Virus record (IMG/VR): IMGVR_UViG_3300036466_000106
Coordinates: 1-38,700 of that record
Length of the DNA stretch: 38,700 bases
Reading direction: 5' to 3' (one strand)
Origin: a virus
A program made the translations under genes and the position numbers. The notes under the pieces were generated by a model, which made no database searches, was not told where the DNA came from, and saw only the letters and a program-made list of their open reading frames with translations. Within the stretch, counting starts at the first letter, position 1; each line of letters opens with the position of its first letter. This document shows positions 16,514 to 25,470 of the stretch, piece by piece.

Positions 16514-18034
16514 ATGGGAAAAGAAAAAGACCCATTCCATGAATTAATCCCATCACCCGATCTTACAGAAGGTGTTGCACCACCAGACGTTGGTGATTCA
16601 GATGGTTATGTTGATTATAACCTCTATCTGGATAAGAGAGTACCCGTCCCTACGCTGAAAACAATCAGTGGTAAGGTGAGGGTGTTTAATGAGATGAAGA
16701 TGAACTCTACCATCTCAGGTATACTACTCGCATTCAAATCACTTTGTCAAACACCCAAAGTTTCCGTGATGGAAAACCAAGATGATCCAGACCGTGAGAG
16801 GGCAAAGAAGAGGGCTAAGTTCCTTGAGCAATGCCTTGAGGATATGCAAACCCCGTTCTCTGATGTGATTGGTGAAATTCTTGATATGTTGGAAATGGGC
16901 TTCAAGGTTATGGTTCCACAGTTCAAAGCCCGTACAGGCTATGACATGGATTCCAACTTTAACAGTCGATACAAAGATGGTAAGATTGGGTGGAAGAACT
17001 TCACTCCGATTGATCCACTTACAATTGAGAAGTGGAACACACCAGCAGGTGGTGGATACCTAGGTTTAACTGGGATCACTCAGGTATTGCAGCGTAATGC
17101 TGTTGAGATTAAGATACCTAAGTCACGTATGTTGCTATTCCGAACTACAGCATCGAACAATGATCCAACTGGTAAGAGTATCCTTGAGGGTGCCTACCTA
17201 GATTGGGTTGACTTGATTGATGCAAGTAAGATCCAGATGGTTGGCCTCAGACGTAGTTTAGAGGGTATTCCTTACACCCGTATACACTCGAAGATTGCTG
17301 GAAGTCAGGCTCCGAATGATCGTGCTGCTGTTGCTGCTGCTAAGGCTGCTGTACGTGGCATTGACTCTCGTAAAGATAATGCATTCTCATTACCAGCAGA
17401 CAGAGATGAAAACGGGCACCTCCTTATTGAAGTTGGTCTTATGGGCTCTCAGGAGGGAGGTGGCAACACTCGAATTCAAGATGCCAAGGTAGTTATTGAC
17501 GCTAAAGAACAGACCATAGCTCGGTCTATGCTTGCTCAATTCATGACTATCCAAGGTAAAGGTGGTAGCTATGCACTGAGTAAGAATCAGTCAGAAGTGT
17601 TCATAAACTCTCTACGTGGGTATATGGCACAGATTGCAGGGGTTATCAATGGTGAGGCAATACCAAGACTGTTCGCCATCAACGGAGAGGGCGTCACTGA
17701 TAAAGATCATTATCTTCCTAAGATTTCATTTAGTGAGTTTGTCAAAGATGATATTACAGAATTCTTTGGTGCATTGCAGAAGTCAATTGAGATGGGTCTA
17801 TTCGACATCACACCGCAGATTCAGAACAAAGCTGGTCAAGTGTTAGGTGTAGATGTGGCTGGTCAGGATGAGCTTCTGAGGGAGCGTAGAGAGGCTAAGT
17901 CTAAGTTACAAGGGCTTGGAGATCAAGAACCATTGAAGAATGGAGATGGTTTTGTTTCTGAGGAGGAAACTCCAGAGACAACCATAGATGACATAACAGA
18001 TCCTACATTGAAATCTATCTTGAAAGATGAGTAG
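16514..18034 (+). CDS. Portal protein
   Basis: 506 aa from ATG 16514; an in-frame TTG at 16511 is too close to the AAGGAGG site (16502-16508), while the ATG has 5-nt spacing. The pattern fits DUF935/Mu gp29-type and related siphovirus portals: an N-terminal clip/wing segment with KVRVFNEMKMNSTISGIL, an FTPIDPLTIEKW stretch, the stem/crown helices after DASKIQMVGLRRSLEGIP, and an Ala-rich segment near residue 270. It forms the dodecameric DNA channel at one prohead vertex and binds TerL. The C-terminal tail is acidic. The next gene starts 6 nt after its stop. Confidence 0.82.
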   Translation: MGKEKDPFHELIPSPDLTEGVAPPDVGDSDGYVDYNLYLDKRVPVPTLKTISGKVRVFNEMKMNSTISGILLAFKSLCQTPKVSVMENQDDPDRERAKKRAKFLEQCLEDMQTPFSDVIGEILDMLEMGFKVMVPQFKARTGYDMDSNFNSRYKDGKIGWKNFTPIDPLTIEKWNTPAGGGYLGLTGITQVLQRNAVEIKIPKSRMLLFRTTASNNDPTGKSILEGAYLDWVDLIDASKIQMVGLRRSLEGIPYTRIHSKIAGSQAPNDRAAVAAAKAAVRGIDSRKDNAFSLPADRDENGHLLIEVGLMGSQEGGGNTRIQDAKVVIDAKEQTIARSMLAQFMTIQGKGGSYALSKNQSEVFINSLRGYMAQIAGVINGEAIPRLFAINGEGVTDKDHYLPKISFSEFVKDDITEFFGALQKSIEMGLFDITPQIQNKAGQVLGVDVAGQDELLRERREAKSKLQGLGDQEPLKNGDGFVSEEETPETTIDDITDPTLKSILKDE

Positions 18035-18039
18035 TGATT

Positions 18040-18342
18040 ATGAGTGGATTCTATTATGACATACGTCTGTCTGAATTCAACCTGACAAAATCACAACTAA
18101 ACAAAATCAGAGACTATCTACGAGAGAAGGTCAGAGGTGTAGCTGCTGTTGATTCAGGGGTTTTCCTCCGCAGCCTAGCTACTCGTTGGGATAGTACCAC
18201 TAGTACACTCAGGGTTCAATCTGATCTGTATTACTCTGGTTATATTGAGGGTGGGAATAAGAACTACATGTATCATAAAAATAAAATCAGAGATGCATTA
18301 GTTGGTATGGGTTTGAAGCCTAGTAATATTCAATATTTTTAA
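18040..18342 (+). CDS. Small protein of unknown function in head operon
   Basis: 100 aa from ATG 18040 (a GTG at 18034 overlapping the portal stop is possible). It starts MSGFYYDIRLSEFNL, has a helical LTKSQLNKIRDYLREKVRG segment, and ends with a basic YMYHKNKIRDALVGMG part. No family was recognised and no motif, signal or membrane segment is visible. Tight packing between portal and protease suggests a role in head assembly, without further support. Confidence 0.6.
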   Translation: MSGFYYDIRLSEFNLTKSQLNKIRDYLREKVRGVAAVDSGVFLRSLATRWDSTTSTLRVQSDLYYSGYIEGGNKNYMYHKNKIRDALVGMGLKPSNIQYF

Positions 18343-18352
18343 GGGGATTAAT

Positions 18353-18757
18353 TTGGAAGTTATAATTCCAGATGTTAGGGAGTTTGATGATGTAAAGCGT
18401 CATCTTATTGGCCCAGTTCTTGTCCCTAACAGGTTTGACTTACATGACGAAGCACTTTCTTTTAATGAAGTTGAAGCGGCTTGCCATTATTACAATAAGA
18501 ACCATTTTGGTGAATGTGATATAAACCACCAATTAGATGTTGATTGCGCCAGAGTGATTGAATCATACATCTTAGAGGGAGATTGTGAGATCAATGGTCA
18601 ACTTATGACTGCTGGTACATGGATGGCTAAGACTGAAATTGATCACAGTCATGTTGGTGATGTTATTTGGGAAATGATTGTCAGTGGGGAGCTTGCTGGG
18701 TACAGTCCAGAAGGTGGTGTGTATGAACATGATATTCTCAACGAGGAGTCAGTATGA
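18353..18757 (+). CDS. XkdF-like prohead protease
   Basis: 134 aa starting at TTG 18353, with AGGGGA 6-8 nt ahead and no ATG in the right place. The pattern matches XkdF (putative phage serine protease): a His in DINHQLD, IESYILEGDCEINGQL, then TAGTWMAKTEID, VIWEMIVSGELAGYSPEGG with the likely catalytic Ser in YSPEGG. It should trim scaffold and capsid proteins during head maturation. Its stop overlaps the scaffold start (ATGA), a coupling typical for protease-scaffold pairs. The TTG start may keep its dose low relative to scaffold. Confidence 0.72.
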   Translation: MEVIIPDVREFDDVKRHLIGPVLVPNRFDLHDEALSFNEVEAACHYYNKNHFGECDINHQLDVDCARVIESYILEGDCEINGQLMTAGTWMAKTEIDHSHVGDVIWEMIVSGELAGYSPEGGVYEHDILNEESV

Positions 18758-19929
18758 CAGTTGAAAGTAATATCCCCATTATAGATCGTGAGGGTAGTGC
18801 TGGTAAAGTCTTGACTGATTACCAAGTACACACCATTTCGATTGTGGGTGAAGGGGCATTGGGTATTAATTTAACAAAACTTAAGGGTGTATCTCTTATA
18901 GAAACTGAGGAGGGTAAAGCTTTGAAGGAAAAACTTGACAAAGCTAAATCTCTTGATGCTGCTGAGGCAGTTGTAGAGGAAGTCACGACTGAGGAGGTGG
19001 TAGTTGAAGATGCACCTGTTGAAGAAGTGGTTGTGGAAGAAGTTGTAGCAGAGGGGGTTGTAGAAGCTCCTGTGGAAGCTGTGGTTGAACAAACAGAAGA
19101 AGTGGCAGCAGTTGCAGATGAAACAGAAGAAGTCATTACTGAGGAGCAACCAGAGGAATTGGTGGTTGAATCAGAAGGTACTGAAGGTGTAGCTGCCAAA
19201 ATGCTGTCAGTTGAGGAGCATGTTGAGGCATCCAAGGTTGCATTAGATGCTATCTCCAAGATGGTTAATGATATCAAAGCTAAGGCTCCAGAAGCCGATT
19301 CTTGTGAAGTATTTAACATCATCTATGACATTGTGTGTAATTTGGATTGTGCACAGTGGTATGAGGATACAGCTATGTGGAACAAGATATGGGATGAAGT
19401 CTGGGATGAGACCAATTCACGAGTTGAGAAGTCTAAAGCATTGAAGGTTTCAGGTGAGCGTTCATTTGAAGATAAGATGAAAGCACTTGAACTAGTTGAT
19501 CCCTCTCTAGCTGATCTAGCCCGTACTGAAAGAGCTAAAGCACTTAAGCTAGAAGCTGAATTGAAGGCGACTGTACGAGCTAAAGCACTCGAAAAAGGTG
19601 CAAGTGAATATAAGCGTATCAGTACAGAGGACAACCCCACTGATGCTATCGTTGATGCAATGCTGCATATTGAACAACTGGCACCAGAGCAACATGCAGT
19701 AATCGCCAAAGCTTTAGCTGTTGCAGCTAATATCACTATGGCTGGTGATCTGTTCCGAGATACAGGTTCTACTGAGGAGGCTTTACACCTATCCCCAGAA
19801 GAGTATGTAGACACCAAGGCTAAGGCATTAGTTGAAGCCAACGGTGGTAATTCTGATGACAAGTCTGCACTAGCTGCTGCTCGTGCGAGTGTCCGTCAAA
19901 CAGCAGAATTTACTGCTATCTATGGTTAA
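18754..19929 (+). CDS. Capsid scaffold-like protein with Val/Glu-rich repeat
   Basis: 391 aa between protease and major capsid genes, the usual scaffold place. Residues about 70-145 are a low-complexity Val/Glu repeat (units like VEEVVVE) that is strongly acidic. The C-terminal half is helical with repeated KALKLEAEL / RAKALEKG units suited to coiled coils. The first 45 residues (MTVESNIPIIDREG..., then HTISIVGEGALGINL) resemble a segment found fused after XkdF domains in other phages. It probably fills the prohead and is removed by the neighbouring protease. An alternative is a structural head protein. Confidence 0.65.
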   Translation: MTVESNIPIIDREGSAGKVLTDYQVHTISIVGEGALGINLTKLKGVSLIETEEGKALKEKLDKAKSLDAAEAVVEEVTTEEVVVEDAPVEEVVVEEVVAEGVVEAPVEAVVEQTEEVAAVADETEEVITEEQPEELVVESEGTEGVAAKMLSVEEHVEASKVALDAISKMVNDIKAKAPEADSCEVFNIIYDIVCNLDCAQWYEDTAMWNKIWDEVWDETNSRVEKSKALKVSGERSFEDKMKALELVDPSLADLARTERAKALKLEAELKATVRAKALEKGASEYKRISTEDNPTDAIVDAMLHIEQLAPEQHAVIAKALAVAANITMAGDLFRDTGSTEEALHLSPEEYVDTKAKALVEANGGNSDDKSALAAARASVRQTAEFTAIYG

Positions 19930-19984
19930 TTATTTATTCCAATAATAATAACTACAAATAATAAATAATACAAGGATAAAATTA

Positions 19985-21091
19985 ATGTCTGAACAAGTAA
20001 ACAAAGCTAAATCCGTAATCACTGAAAGTGTAGTTCACTATGACCGCCCTCTTTCTGATTACTCAGTTAAAGTAGTTCAAGAAGATACGGAGTTCAAGGC
20101 TCGTAGCATCGTTTCTAACTTTAACTCCTCTAAGAAGTCAGATCAATACTACTTCTATGAACCAGCATACTTCATGGTCAACCAAGTTAAAGCTCGTGCT
20201 GAAGGCACTGAAGCTTCAATGGCTAAGTATGGTGTAAGCCGTAAGACCTTTACAACTGCTGTATTCGCACTGAAGCAGCCAGTCACCGATGAACAAGTAG
20301 CTAACGCTGATATGCCTATTGACCGTGTATATGAAGATGCAACTGCATTCATTACACGCCAGTTCCTGCTTAACAAAGAGAAGGCTCTCGCCACTGCATT
20401 CTTAGCTCCTGGTGTATGGGCAACTGACTGGACTGGACAAGATGGCGCTACAGTAAGTGAGCCAGTAGAAGCTGGTGCATTCCAGAAATTCACCAAGGCA
20501 ACTTCAGCACCTTTGGATGTGCTAGATGCGGCTATGGAGACTATCCAATTGAAGTCTGGTCTGCGTCCTAACACTATGGTTATGCCACGCTCTGTATTTA
20601 CAGCTATGAAGCGTAACCAAGTGATCAAGACAACCAAACTGTATACCAATGGTAATAGTGGTTCTGATGATGCTGTGCTAGATACTATTGCATCTCACCT
20701 TGGCCTGTCACCATCACGTATCTTCGTATTGGATGTAGTTGAACCTGCTGCTGCTGCAACTATTGATGGTGCAACTTATGCCATCACTGTGAACTCAGAA
20801 GGTTATGCAACTAATGCCGCTGGTGATACTGATCTAGCTAACCAATTCGTTGGTGGTAATGGTATCCTATTGATGCATGTTGATATGAATTCCAGTGGTC
20901 AATACTCTGCTACTGCTGGTGTTTGCTGTCAGTGGACTGGTCTCTACCCTGACGGAGGTGCGTTGGGTAACACAGCTATCAAACGGTATCGTGAAGAGAG
21001 TCTAAGCTCTGAGATGATTGAAGGTCAGACTGCGTTCAGCTATCACGTTGTAGCTCCAGCACTTGGTTTGTACCTTGCTGATGTGATCTAA
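19985..21091 (+). CDS. Major capsid protein
   Basis: 368 aa. Position after protease and scaffold, size and sequence style fit an HK97-fold major capsid protein. An N-arm (about residues 1-40) is followed by FKARSIVSNF, the KYGVSRKTFTTAVFALKQPV beta segment, DEQVANADMPIDRVYEDATAFI (spine helix entry), and GLRPNTMVMPRSVFTAMKRN. This last segment is highly characteristic of the A-domain region in this type of capsid protein. An A+T-rich leader of 55 bp with AAGGA precedes the ATG, and a strong terminator follows, so the mRNA is probably abundant. The chain may be trimmed by the XkdF-like protease; no cleavage site is evident. Confidence 0.88.
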   Translation: MSEQVNKAKSVITESVVHYDRPLSDYSVKVVQEDTEFKARSIVSNFNSSKKSDQYYFYEPAYFMVNQVKARAEGTEASMAKYGVSRKTFTTAVFALKQPVTDEQVANADMPIDRVYEDATAFITRQFLLNKEKALATAFLAPGVWATDWTGQDGATVSEPVEAGAFQKFTKATSAPLDVLDAAMETIQLKSGLRPNTMVMPRSVFTAMKRNQVIKTTKLYTNGNSGSDDAVLDTIASHLGLSPSRIFVLDVVEPAAAATIDGATYAITVNSEGYATNAAGDTDLANQFVGGNGILLMHVDMNSSGQYSATAGVCCQWTGLYPDGGALGNTAIKRYREESLSSEMIEGQTAFSYHVVAPALGLYLADVI

Positions 21092-21100
21092 GTTTAAATT

Positions 21101-21143
21101 AAAAAGGGCAAGATAGGGACATATCCTTGTCTTGCCCTTTTTT
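21101..21143 (+). terminator. Strong rho-independent terminator after the capsid gene
   Basis: AAAAAGGGCAAGA pairs with TCTTGCCCTTTTT over 13 bp and is followed by further T residues. An inner AAGG/CCTT-type pairing shortens the loop. It would cap capsid mRNA and lower expression of the neck and tail genes. Confidence 0.92.
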
Positions 21144-21160
21144 CGCAACATGGAGTATTT

Positions 21161-21631
21161 ATGAAAAATTTAAACATTGAGTCACGTATCTTTAACCCGT
21201 GGGATGCAAAGTGGTTTGTCCTGTGTGATGACATCTTCATTGGTGGTATGCGTTTGAAGTTCCGTGATCAAGTCCCAACATTTGCCAGTTTATACCACCT
21301 TCATGTACATTTCTATAATGGGGTAATTGGTACTGAAGCTGAAATGAAGAGCTTGGTGAGCCCTGTAGAGCTTTCCTTGTCTGACCCTATTAACCCTATT
21401 GCTAAGTTTGTAAAATCTCCACAAGAGGTTCCTACACCACTAGAGCTCGATAAAGATCGTGGTGTGTTCGCTATGGAGAATGCCAAACTACTTCTAACTA
21501 AAGATGACTTGATTGGATATGCTGCACAGTTTGATATCGAATTAAAGAAGTCTAGTGCAATTAGTATGAAATCTATGCTAGCTACTCTAGAAGAAGAGGC
21601 TATTAAGAAAGGGTTACTACCTGCTGAATAA
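21161..21631 (+). CDS. Head-proximal protein of unknown function
   Basis: 156 aa, first gene after the capsid terminator. It has a beta-rich first half (WDAKWFVLCDDIFIGGMRLKF...) and a helical C-terminus (KLLLTKDDLIGYAAQFDIEL, then SMKSMLATLEEEAIKKG) with a form like short SAP/HeH-type ends of some capsid-associated proteins. The position fits a head decoration or completion protein, but no family is recognised. GGAG lies 7 nt before the ATG. Confidence 0.62.
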   Translation: MKNLNIESRIFNPWDAKWFVLCDDIFIGGMRLKFRDQVPTFASLYHLHVHFYNGVIGTEAEMKSLVSPVELSLSDPINPIAKFVKSPQEVPTPLELDKDRGVFAMENAKLLLTKDDLIGYAAQFDIELKKSSAISMKSMLATLEEEAIKKGLLPAE

Positions 21632-21645
21632 CATAAGGAGCACCA

Positions 21646-22410
21646 ATGCCACTTATCACTGATATACCAGAAAGAGATGGCTTGGATGGTGCTGCACAGT
21701 TGGCATTGCTCAGGTCTTATTTAAAGGACTTAGTTGTACCTTATAAATTTCCAGATACACTATTGATCCCTCTCCTTGTGGTTGATACAAGAGTCACTGT
21801 GTGGAGAAACGTCACAGGAGAGCCTGTAACAGATGTTCCTTGGACATATAACCCATTAAACATACAAGATCCGATCACACGAATTAGGGTGCTTACAGGT
21901 GATGTAGATGAGGGTGAATTGATATACACTGATGCTGAGTTGTGGAGAATGTTAGACGTAATACCACTACGGTATGTTGTTTCTATGATCAATGCAAAGA
22001 TTGCTGGATTAAGTACATGCCCATCAGACAATAACAACCCTATTACTATAATGCGTGATTACTTAGATGACACTGATATCTCCACACCAAAGTACACAGA
22101 TGCACAACTAGTTGACATGATCGTTGAGAGTAAATCTAGTCCATATGGACTTGTAATAGCTATCCTTGAGAATAACGTGGCTATTGACTCTTCTAGTCAA
22201 CTTTTGTCATCTGGTGGTGAACTAGCATCACTTGATGGGATAACCTTCTCTAGCCCTTCTGAGGCGCTTACACAGAAGACCATCAACAAAGAATCTATCT
22301 CCACTGCTTACATGAACTCACCTTACTGGAAAGAAGATGTTGCAGCTTGGTATGTTGATGGTGTCAACGTAACAGAGCGAGAATGGGGGGTGAGATGGTA
22401 TGCCATTTGA
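21646..22410 (+). CDS. Putative head-tail connector (adaptor) protein
   Basis: 254 aa located between capsid and tail genes. Two segments repeat a pattern used by gp6/gp15-type connectors: TRIRVLTGDVDEGELIYTDA and, later, MRDYLDDTDISTPKYTDAQL, each followed by a helix. This may be an internal duplication of the adaptor fold. It would bind the portal ring to extend the DNA exit channel. The start has AAGGAG 6 nt ahead. Its end overlaps the next gene by 11 nt. Confidence 0.55.
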   Translation: MPLITDIPERDGLDGAAQLALLRSYLKDLVVPYKFPDTLLIPLLVVDTRVTVWRNVTGEPVTDVPWTYNPLNIQDPITRIRVLTGDVDEGELIYTDAELWRMLDVIPLRYVVSMINAKIAGLSTCPSDNNNPITIMRDYLDDTDISTPKYTDAQLVDMIVESKSSPYGLVIAILENNVAIDSSSQLLSSGGELASLDGITFSSPSEALTQKTINKESISTAYMNSPYWKEDVAAWYVDGVNVTEREWGVRWYAI

Positions 22411-22783
22411 GAGAGAACAGCAACAGGTATTAGCCACAATTAAAAAGGCTGGTAATCTCCAGAAGGGGAGGATTAAAACATATAAAGCTGATCCTATGGG
22501 GGGTGGTACAGTGTTGGTACTGAACATTGAAACTTACTTTGCACAGGTAGCTTATAATGGGCGTGACTTTGCTGATCCCAGTTTAGCCAACGGACTCTTC
22601 AAGATTATTGTTCCTGCCATTAATGATGAGGGTGTGGCTAATAATGATCTTAAGAAATTGATAACAAATAAATCAGCAAAGTTTGTCTACCCAGATGGTC
22701 GTGAGGTTGGTGTCATTAACACCCGTATTACTATGCCAGATGGTGTTACACCAATACTGGTTAGAATGTACTTGGGAGGTTAG
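22400..22783 (+). CDS. Putative head closure / neck protein
   Basis: 127 aa, overlapping the gene before and abutting the gene after. The N-terminus is basic and helical (REQQQVLATIKKAGNLQKGR), the rest beta-rich with TYFAQVAYNGRDF and a late VYPDGREVGVINTRITMPDG. Gene order (adaptor, this gene, terminator, tube) indicates a stopper or neck protein. Direct similarity to a named neck family is not clear. Confidence 0.55.
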   Translation: MPFEREQQQVLATIKKAGNLQKGRIKTYKADPMGGGTVLVLNIETYFAQVAYNGRDFADPSLANGLFKIIVPAINDEGVANNDLKKLITNKSAKFVYPDGREVGVINTRITMPDGVTPILVRMYLGG

Positions 22784-23284
22784 ATGTCAATATTTATTGA
22801 TCTACAGGTAAGAAGAGCACTGGCTACACATTTACTCACCATAGGTACAGCATCACCATCCGCTGAACCAAATGAGAGGATTGTTGATCTCACTCCCTAT
22901 GGAGTTACTACCACAGGTAATCTGCAAATAGTTGCAGGTGAGGCGCCAACAGACATGAGTCAATCATCATCTTGGGTTGAAGCTTTCTTGGTGAAGACAC
23001 CCCAATTTATAAGAACACCATCTGAAGCAGGCTTATCTCACAAGTTGTATCAATACAGTCTATGGGTGAAGACAATCAAGGATTTTGGGCTACATACAAA
23101 TGAAGCCATATGTGGTGCTATTGAAGATCACTTTCCAAATAACAAGCACATAACAGTTGGTGATAATGTGCTGACTATTTTAAAAACATACCAACAACCT
23201 ATAGTTGTAGCAGACAATGAGACTGGAAGGTTATTCAACAGAGTCTTTATTGATTGTGAAATCTACTATAAAAATAATAACTAG
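22784..23284 (+). CDS. Tail terminator protein (probable)
   Basis: 166 aa just upstream of the tail tube gene, as in lambda gpU and DUF4128-type terminators. It begins IDLQVRRALATHL and contains AGEAPTDMSQSSSWVEAFLV, HKLYQYSLWVKTIKDFG, EDHFPNNKHI and RLFNRVFIDCEIYY. This alternation (N-terminal helix, central strands, NRVFIDCEIYYK end) is the usual pattern of tail terminators, which cap the tube and join it to the neck. The ATG follows the previous stop by only 1 nt. Confidence 0.65.
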   Translation: MSIFIDLQVRRALATHLLTIGTASPSAEPNERIVDLTPYGVTTTGNLQIVAGEAPTDMSQSSSWVEAFLVKTPQFIRTPSEAGLSHKLYQYSLWVKTIKDFGLHTNEAICGAIEDHFPNNKHITVGDNVLTILKTYQQPIVVADNETGRLFNRVFIDCEIYYKNNN

Positions 23285-23297
23285 GAGCAATTAATAT

Positions 23298-24542
23298 ATG
23301 ACAGCTAATGTAGTTTTTAAGGGTGACAACTCAACCATCTCTTTACTTGAAGAAGATAACGGTTGGGGAAAGCCACCTAGTGCCTATTCCGGTGCTAAAT
23401 ATTTTCAAAACAATGATGGTACTTTCAATTCAACTCGCAACGCTTTAGAGTCTGAAGCACGCACACCTAATTCACAATTAGCAGGTGTTCGTCTTGGCAA
23501 CAACAACGTGGCAGGTTCATTCCCTGTTGAAGTTGATCCAGAGAACTATAACAAGTTGTTTGAGTCTCTACTATACAGTGAATTCACCCTTACTGGTACA
23601 GAACAAGTATTGACTGGTGTATCTGTTACTGGTACTTTGTACTCTGTAACCATCCCATTGACGACTGTGGAACAAACAGCATTGGATGCCAAGGTTGGTA
23701 ACATCTACCGTCTGTCAGATATCTCCGCAACTGCTGTGCAGGGCTTAATTGGTGTTGTGGTGTTAACAGGCATCACAGGTACAACTGCAACATTTATGTC
23801 ACCACTTCAGAAGTTGGCTACACTAGAAGCAACTCCAACAGACATTACCATCTCTCCAGTATCAACACTCCGTCCTGCTAAGAAATTAAAGTCTTTCAAC
23901 GCAGAGGAAATCCTGTTTGCTGAGGATGGGACTACTGTTGCACGATTCATGACTGCTGGTGCTGTGGTTACAGGTACTTCATTTGACTTACCTTCAGAGG
24001 GTACAGTGAAATCAACCTTCTCGATGATTGGGGCTGGTAAACGGGCAAGTGCTGAGTATGAAGACTTTGACCCAACATTAACCAATGGTGAATCTGCTCA
24101 CATCACACCAGCAGCGCATATTAAGTATGATCCTGTTGTACTACAAGATGGTGCAATTATCTCTAATACAACTGATACTCGTTGCATTTGGGTTTCGGGG
24201 ACATTAGGTATTGAGAATGGTACATCAACGTTCTTCACTGGTTGTAGTTATGATGCTGCTGGTGCAATCTCTGCTAAGCTGCGTATCACACTCGACTATG
24301 AGGCATTGTTCCAGAGTGAGCAAGATTACATCAACTTCCAGAATGAGAATAGTGCTCGTATCATGCTGCAATTGAAGGATCGCGCTACTGACAAATCACT
24401 TGTTATGTACCTGCCCTCCTTTAAAGCCACTGGCTACACTCTAAACAACTCCACAGGCTTAGTGACAGCATCCATCACTGGATCTGCTATCGTTGATGCA
24501 GAGAGTGTTGACAGCTTCATAATGGCATCATACGTGGCATAG
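23298..24542 (+). CDS. Tail tube (major tail) protein
   Basis: 414 aa, beta-rich, placed between the terminator and tail chaperones. N-terminal residues FKGDNSTISLLEEDNGWG and FNSTRNALESEARTPNSQ are typical of the Phage tail tube 2 type, which uses a duplicated tube-like fold. The central LTGTEQVLTGVSVTGTLYSV part and the late FTGCSYDAAGAISAKL, TDKSLVMYLPSFKATGYTL segments look like tube domains with an Ig-like insertion. It polymerises into hexameric rings around the tape measure. Length is well above lambda gpV (246 aa), consistent with a double-domain tube. Confidence 0.75.
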   Translation: MTANVVFKGDNSTISLLEEDNGWGKPPSAYSGAKYFQNNDGTFNSTRNALESEARTPNSQLAGVRLGNNNVAGSFPVEVDPENYNKLFESLLYSEFTLTGTEQVLTGVSVTGTLYSVTIPLTTVEQTALDAKVGNIYRLSDISATAVQGLIGVVVLTGITGTTATFMSPLQKLATLEATPTDITISPVSTLRPAKKLKSFNAEEILFAEDGTTVARFMTAGAVVTGTSFDLPSEGTVKSTFSMIGAGKRASAEYEDFDPTLTNGESAHITPAAHIKYDPVVLQDGAIISNTTDTRCIWVSGTLGIENGTSTFFTGCSYDAAGAISAKLRITLDYEALFQSEQDYINFQNENSARIMLQLKDRATDKSLVMYLPSFKATGYTLNNSTGLVTASITGSAIVDAESVDSFIMASYVA

Positions 24543-24546
24543 CTCT

Positions 24547-24963
24547 ATGGCGTCTCTATCGGAAGCGATCAGGGATTCTATTAAAGAGTTGAAGAGGGTT
24601 AAGGAGAATTTAATCCTCTCTTATGAAGCCACCTTGTATGATATAGGTGGCTCATTAGTTTGGCACACACCTCTCAGAACGGGGTTGGCATCCTCTAATT
24701 GGAATGTAACAAATTCTGATCGTGGTGAACCTGTGAGGGAGCCATCTGGTTTTGAGAAAGGTAAGGCATCACTTGATGCAATGCAAGGGCAAATCAAACA
24801 ACTCAAATTAGGATCTGAGGTTATTTACTATAACCCAGTTGAGTACATAGATGACCTAGAAGGTGGCTTCTCAAGACAAGCACCATCTGGTATGGTTACA
24901 CCTACTATAATGCGTATAAACGGGATATGGGTTCAGAATTTGGAATATTTTAAAGTTATTTAA
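24547..24963 (+). CDS. HK97 gp10-like tail completion protein
   Basis: 138 aa. Typical gp10-like features are a leading helix, then HTPLRTGLASSNWNVTNSDR, a loop, and VIYYNPVEYIDDLEGGFSRQ with APSGM, which is the family's consensus for neck/tail completion proteins. It lies out of the most common order, after the tube rather than before the terminator. There is no clear ribosome site; the ATG follows the tube stop by 4 nt, suggesting translational coupling. Confidence 0.7.
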   Translation: MASLSEAIRDSIKELKRVKENLILSYEATLYDIGGSLVWHTPLRTGLASSNWNVTNSDRGEPVREPSGFEKGKASLDAMQGQIKQLKLGSEVIYYNPVEYIDDLEGGFSRQAPSGMVTPTIMRINGIWVQNLEYFKVI

Positions 24964-24975
24964 AGGAGTATAAAG

Positions 24976-25458
24976 ATGGCGGTTAAATTGCCGAAGATGA
25001 CACTCAAGGGTGTTCAGTTCAGAAAGCTAAAGTTAGATATCACAGCAGATGTATTGGTTGGTGATGAAGTAGTAGAAGGCTATCCAGTTGGGTGGGTTTT
25101 GCTCCGTGGTCAACAAGATTCTGTGTTCCTTAAGAAGTATACACCACATCTACGTGAATACCAAGACATCCTAGCTGATGCTCAGGAAAAGATCAAAGGT
25201 GAACCAGAAAACAAGGAATTGGTTGATGAGCAAACTAAGTTATTGGAAGATGCCACTCAGAAGCTCTTGGTTCTTACTGTAGCGTGTGCAATTGAAGAAT
25301 GGGATGAAGAGTTCTTTGGTGAACCGTTCTCTCAACAGGCAGCGATTGACTGCTTCTCAGATGATGACAATAACCAAGTTTACAATCAAATTGCGGTAGC
25401 TGTGAGGGAGAGAGAGAATTTTTTGCCAGTTGCCAGCATAGAGCATACGAATGGATAG
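24976..25458 (+). CDS. Tail assembly chaperone, short form (gpG-like)
   Basis: 160 aa. Located between tube and tape measure genes, with a long helical, acidic middle (ADAQEKIKGEPENKEL...) and a C-terminal part that continues by frameshifting. Such proteins coat the tape measure during tail assembly. AAGGAG precedes the ATG. The zero-frame stop (25456-25458) lies inside the loop of the frameshift hairpin, as expected for a G/GT pair. Confidence 0.82.
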   Translation: MAVKLPKMTLKGVQFRKLKLDITADVLVGDEVVEGYPVGWVLLRGQQDSVFLKKYTPHLREYQDILADAQEKIKGEPENKELVDEQTKLLEDATQKLLVLTVACAIEEWDEEFFGEPFSQQAAIDCFSDDDNNQVYNQIAVAVRERENFLPVASIEHTNG

Positions 25459-25470
25459 AGCTCTATGCTG
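25419..25470 (+). promoter_or_regulatory. -1 ribosomal frameshift site with stimulatory hairpin
   Basis: The slippery heptamer T TTT TTG (25419-25425) is in the correct zero-frame phase. After an 8-nt spacer, CAGCATAGAG (25434-25443) pairs perfectly with CTCTATGCTG (25461-25470), a 10-bp stem with 17-nt loop. Spacing and geometry match lambda-type G/GT signals. Confidence 0.9.

Noticed and set aside
19323-19862. 179-aa minus-strand frame (also 18819-19322)
   Set aside because: Ser/Ala-rich shadow of the Val/Glu/Lys/Ala-rich scaffold gene on the other strand.
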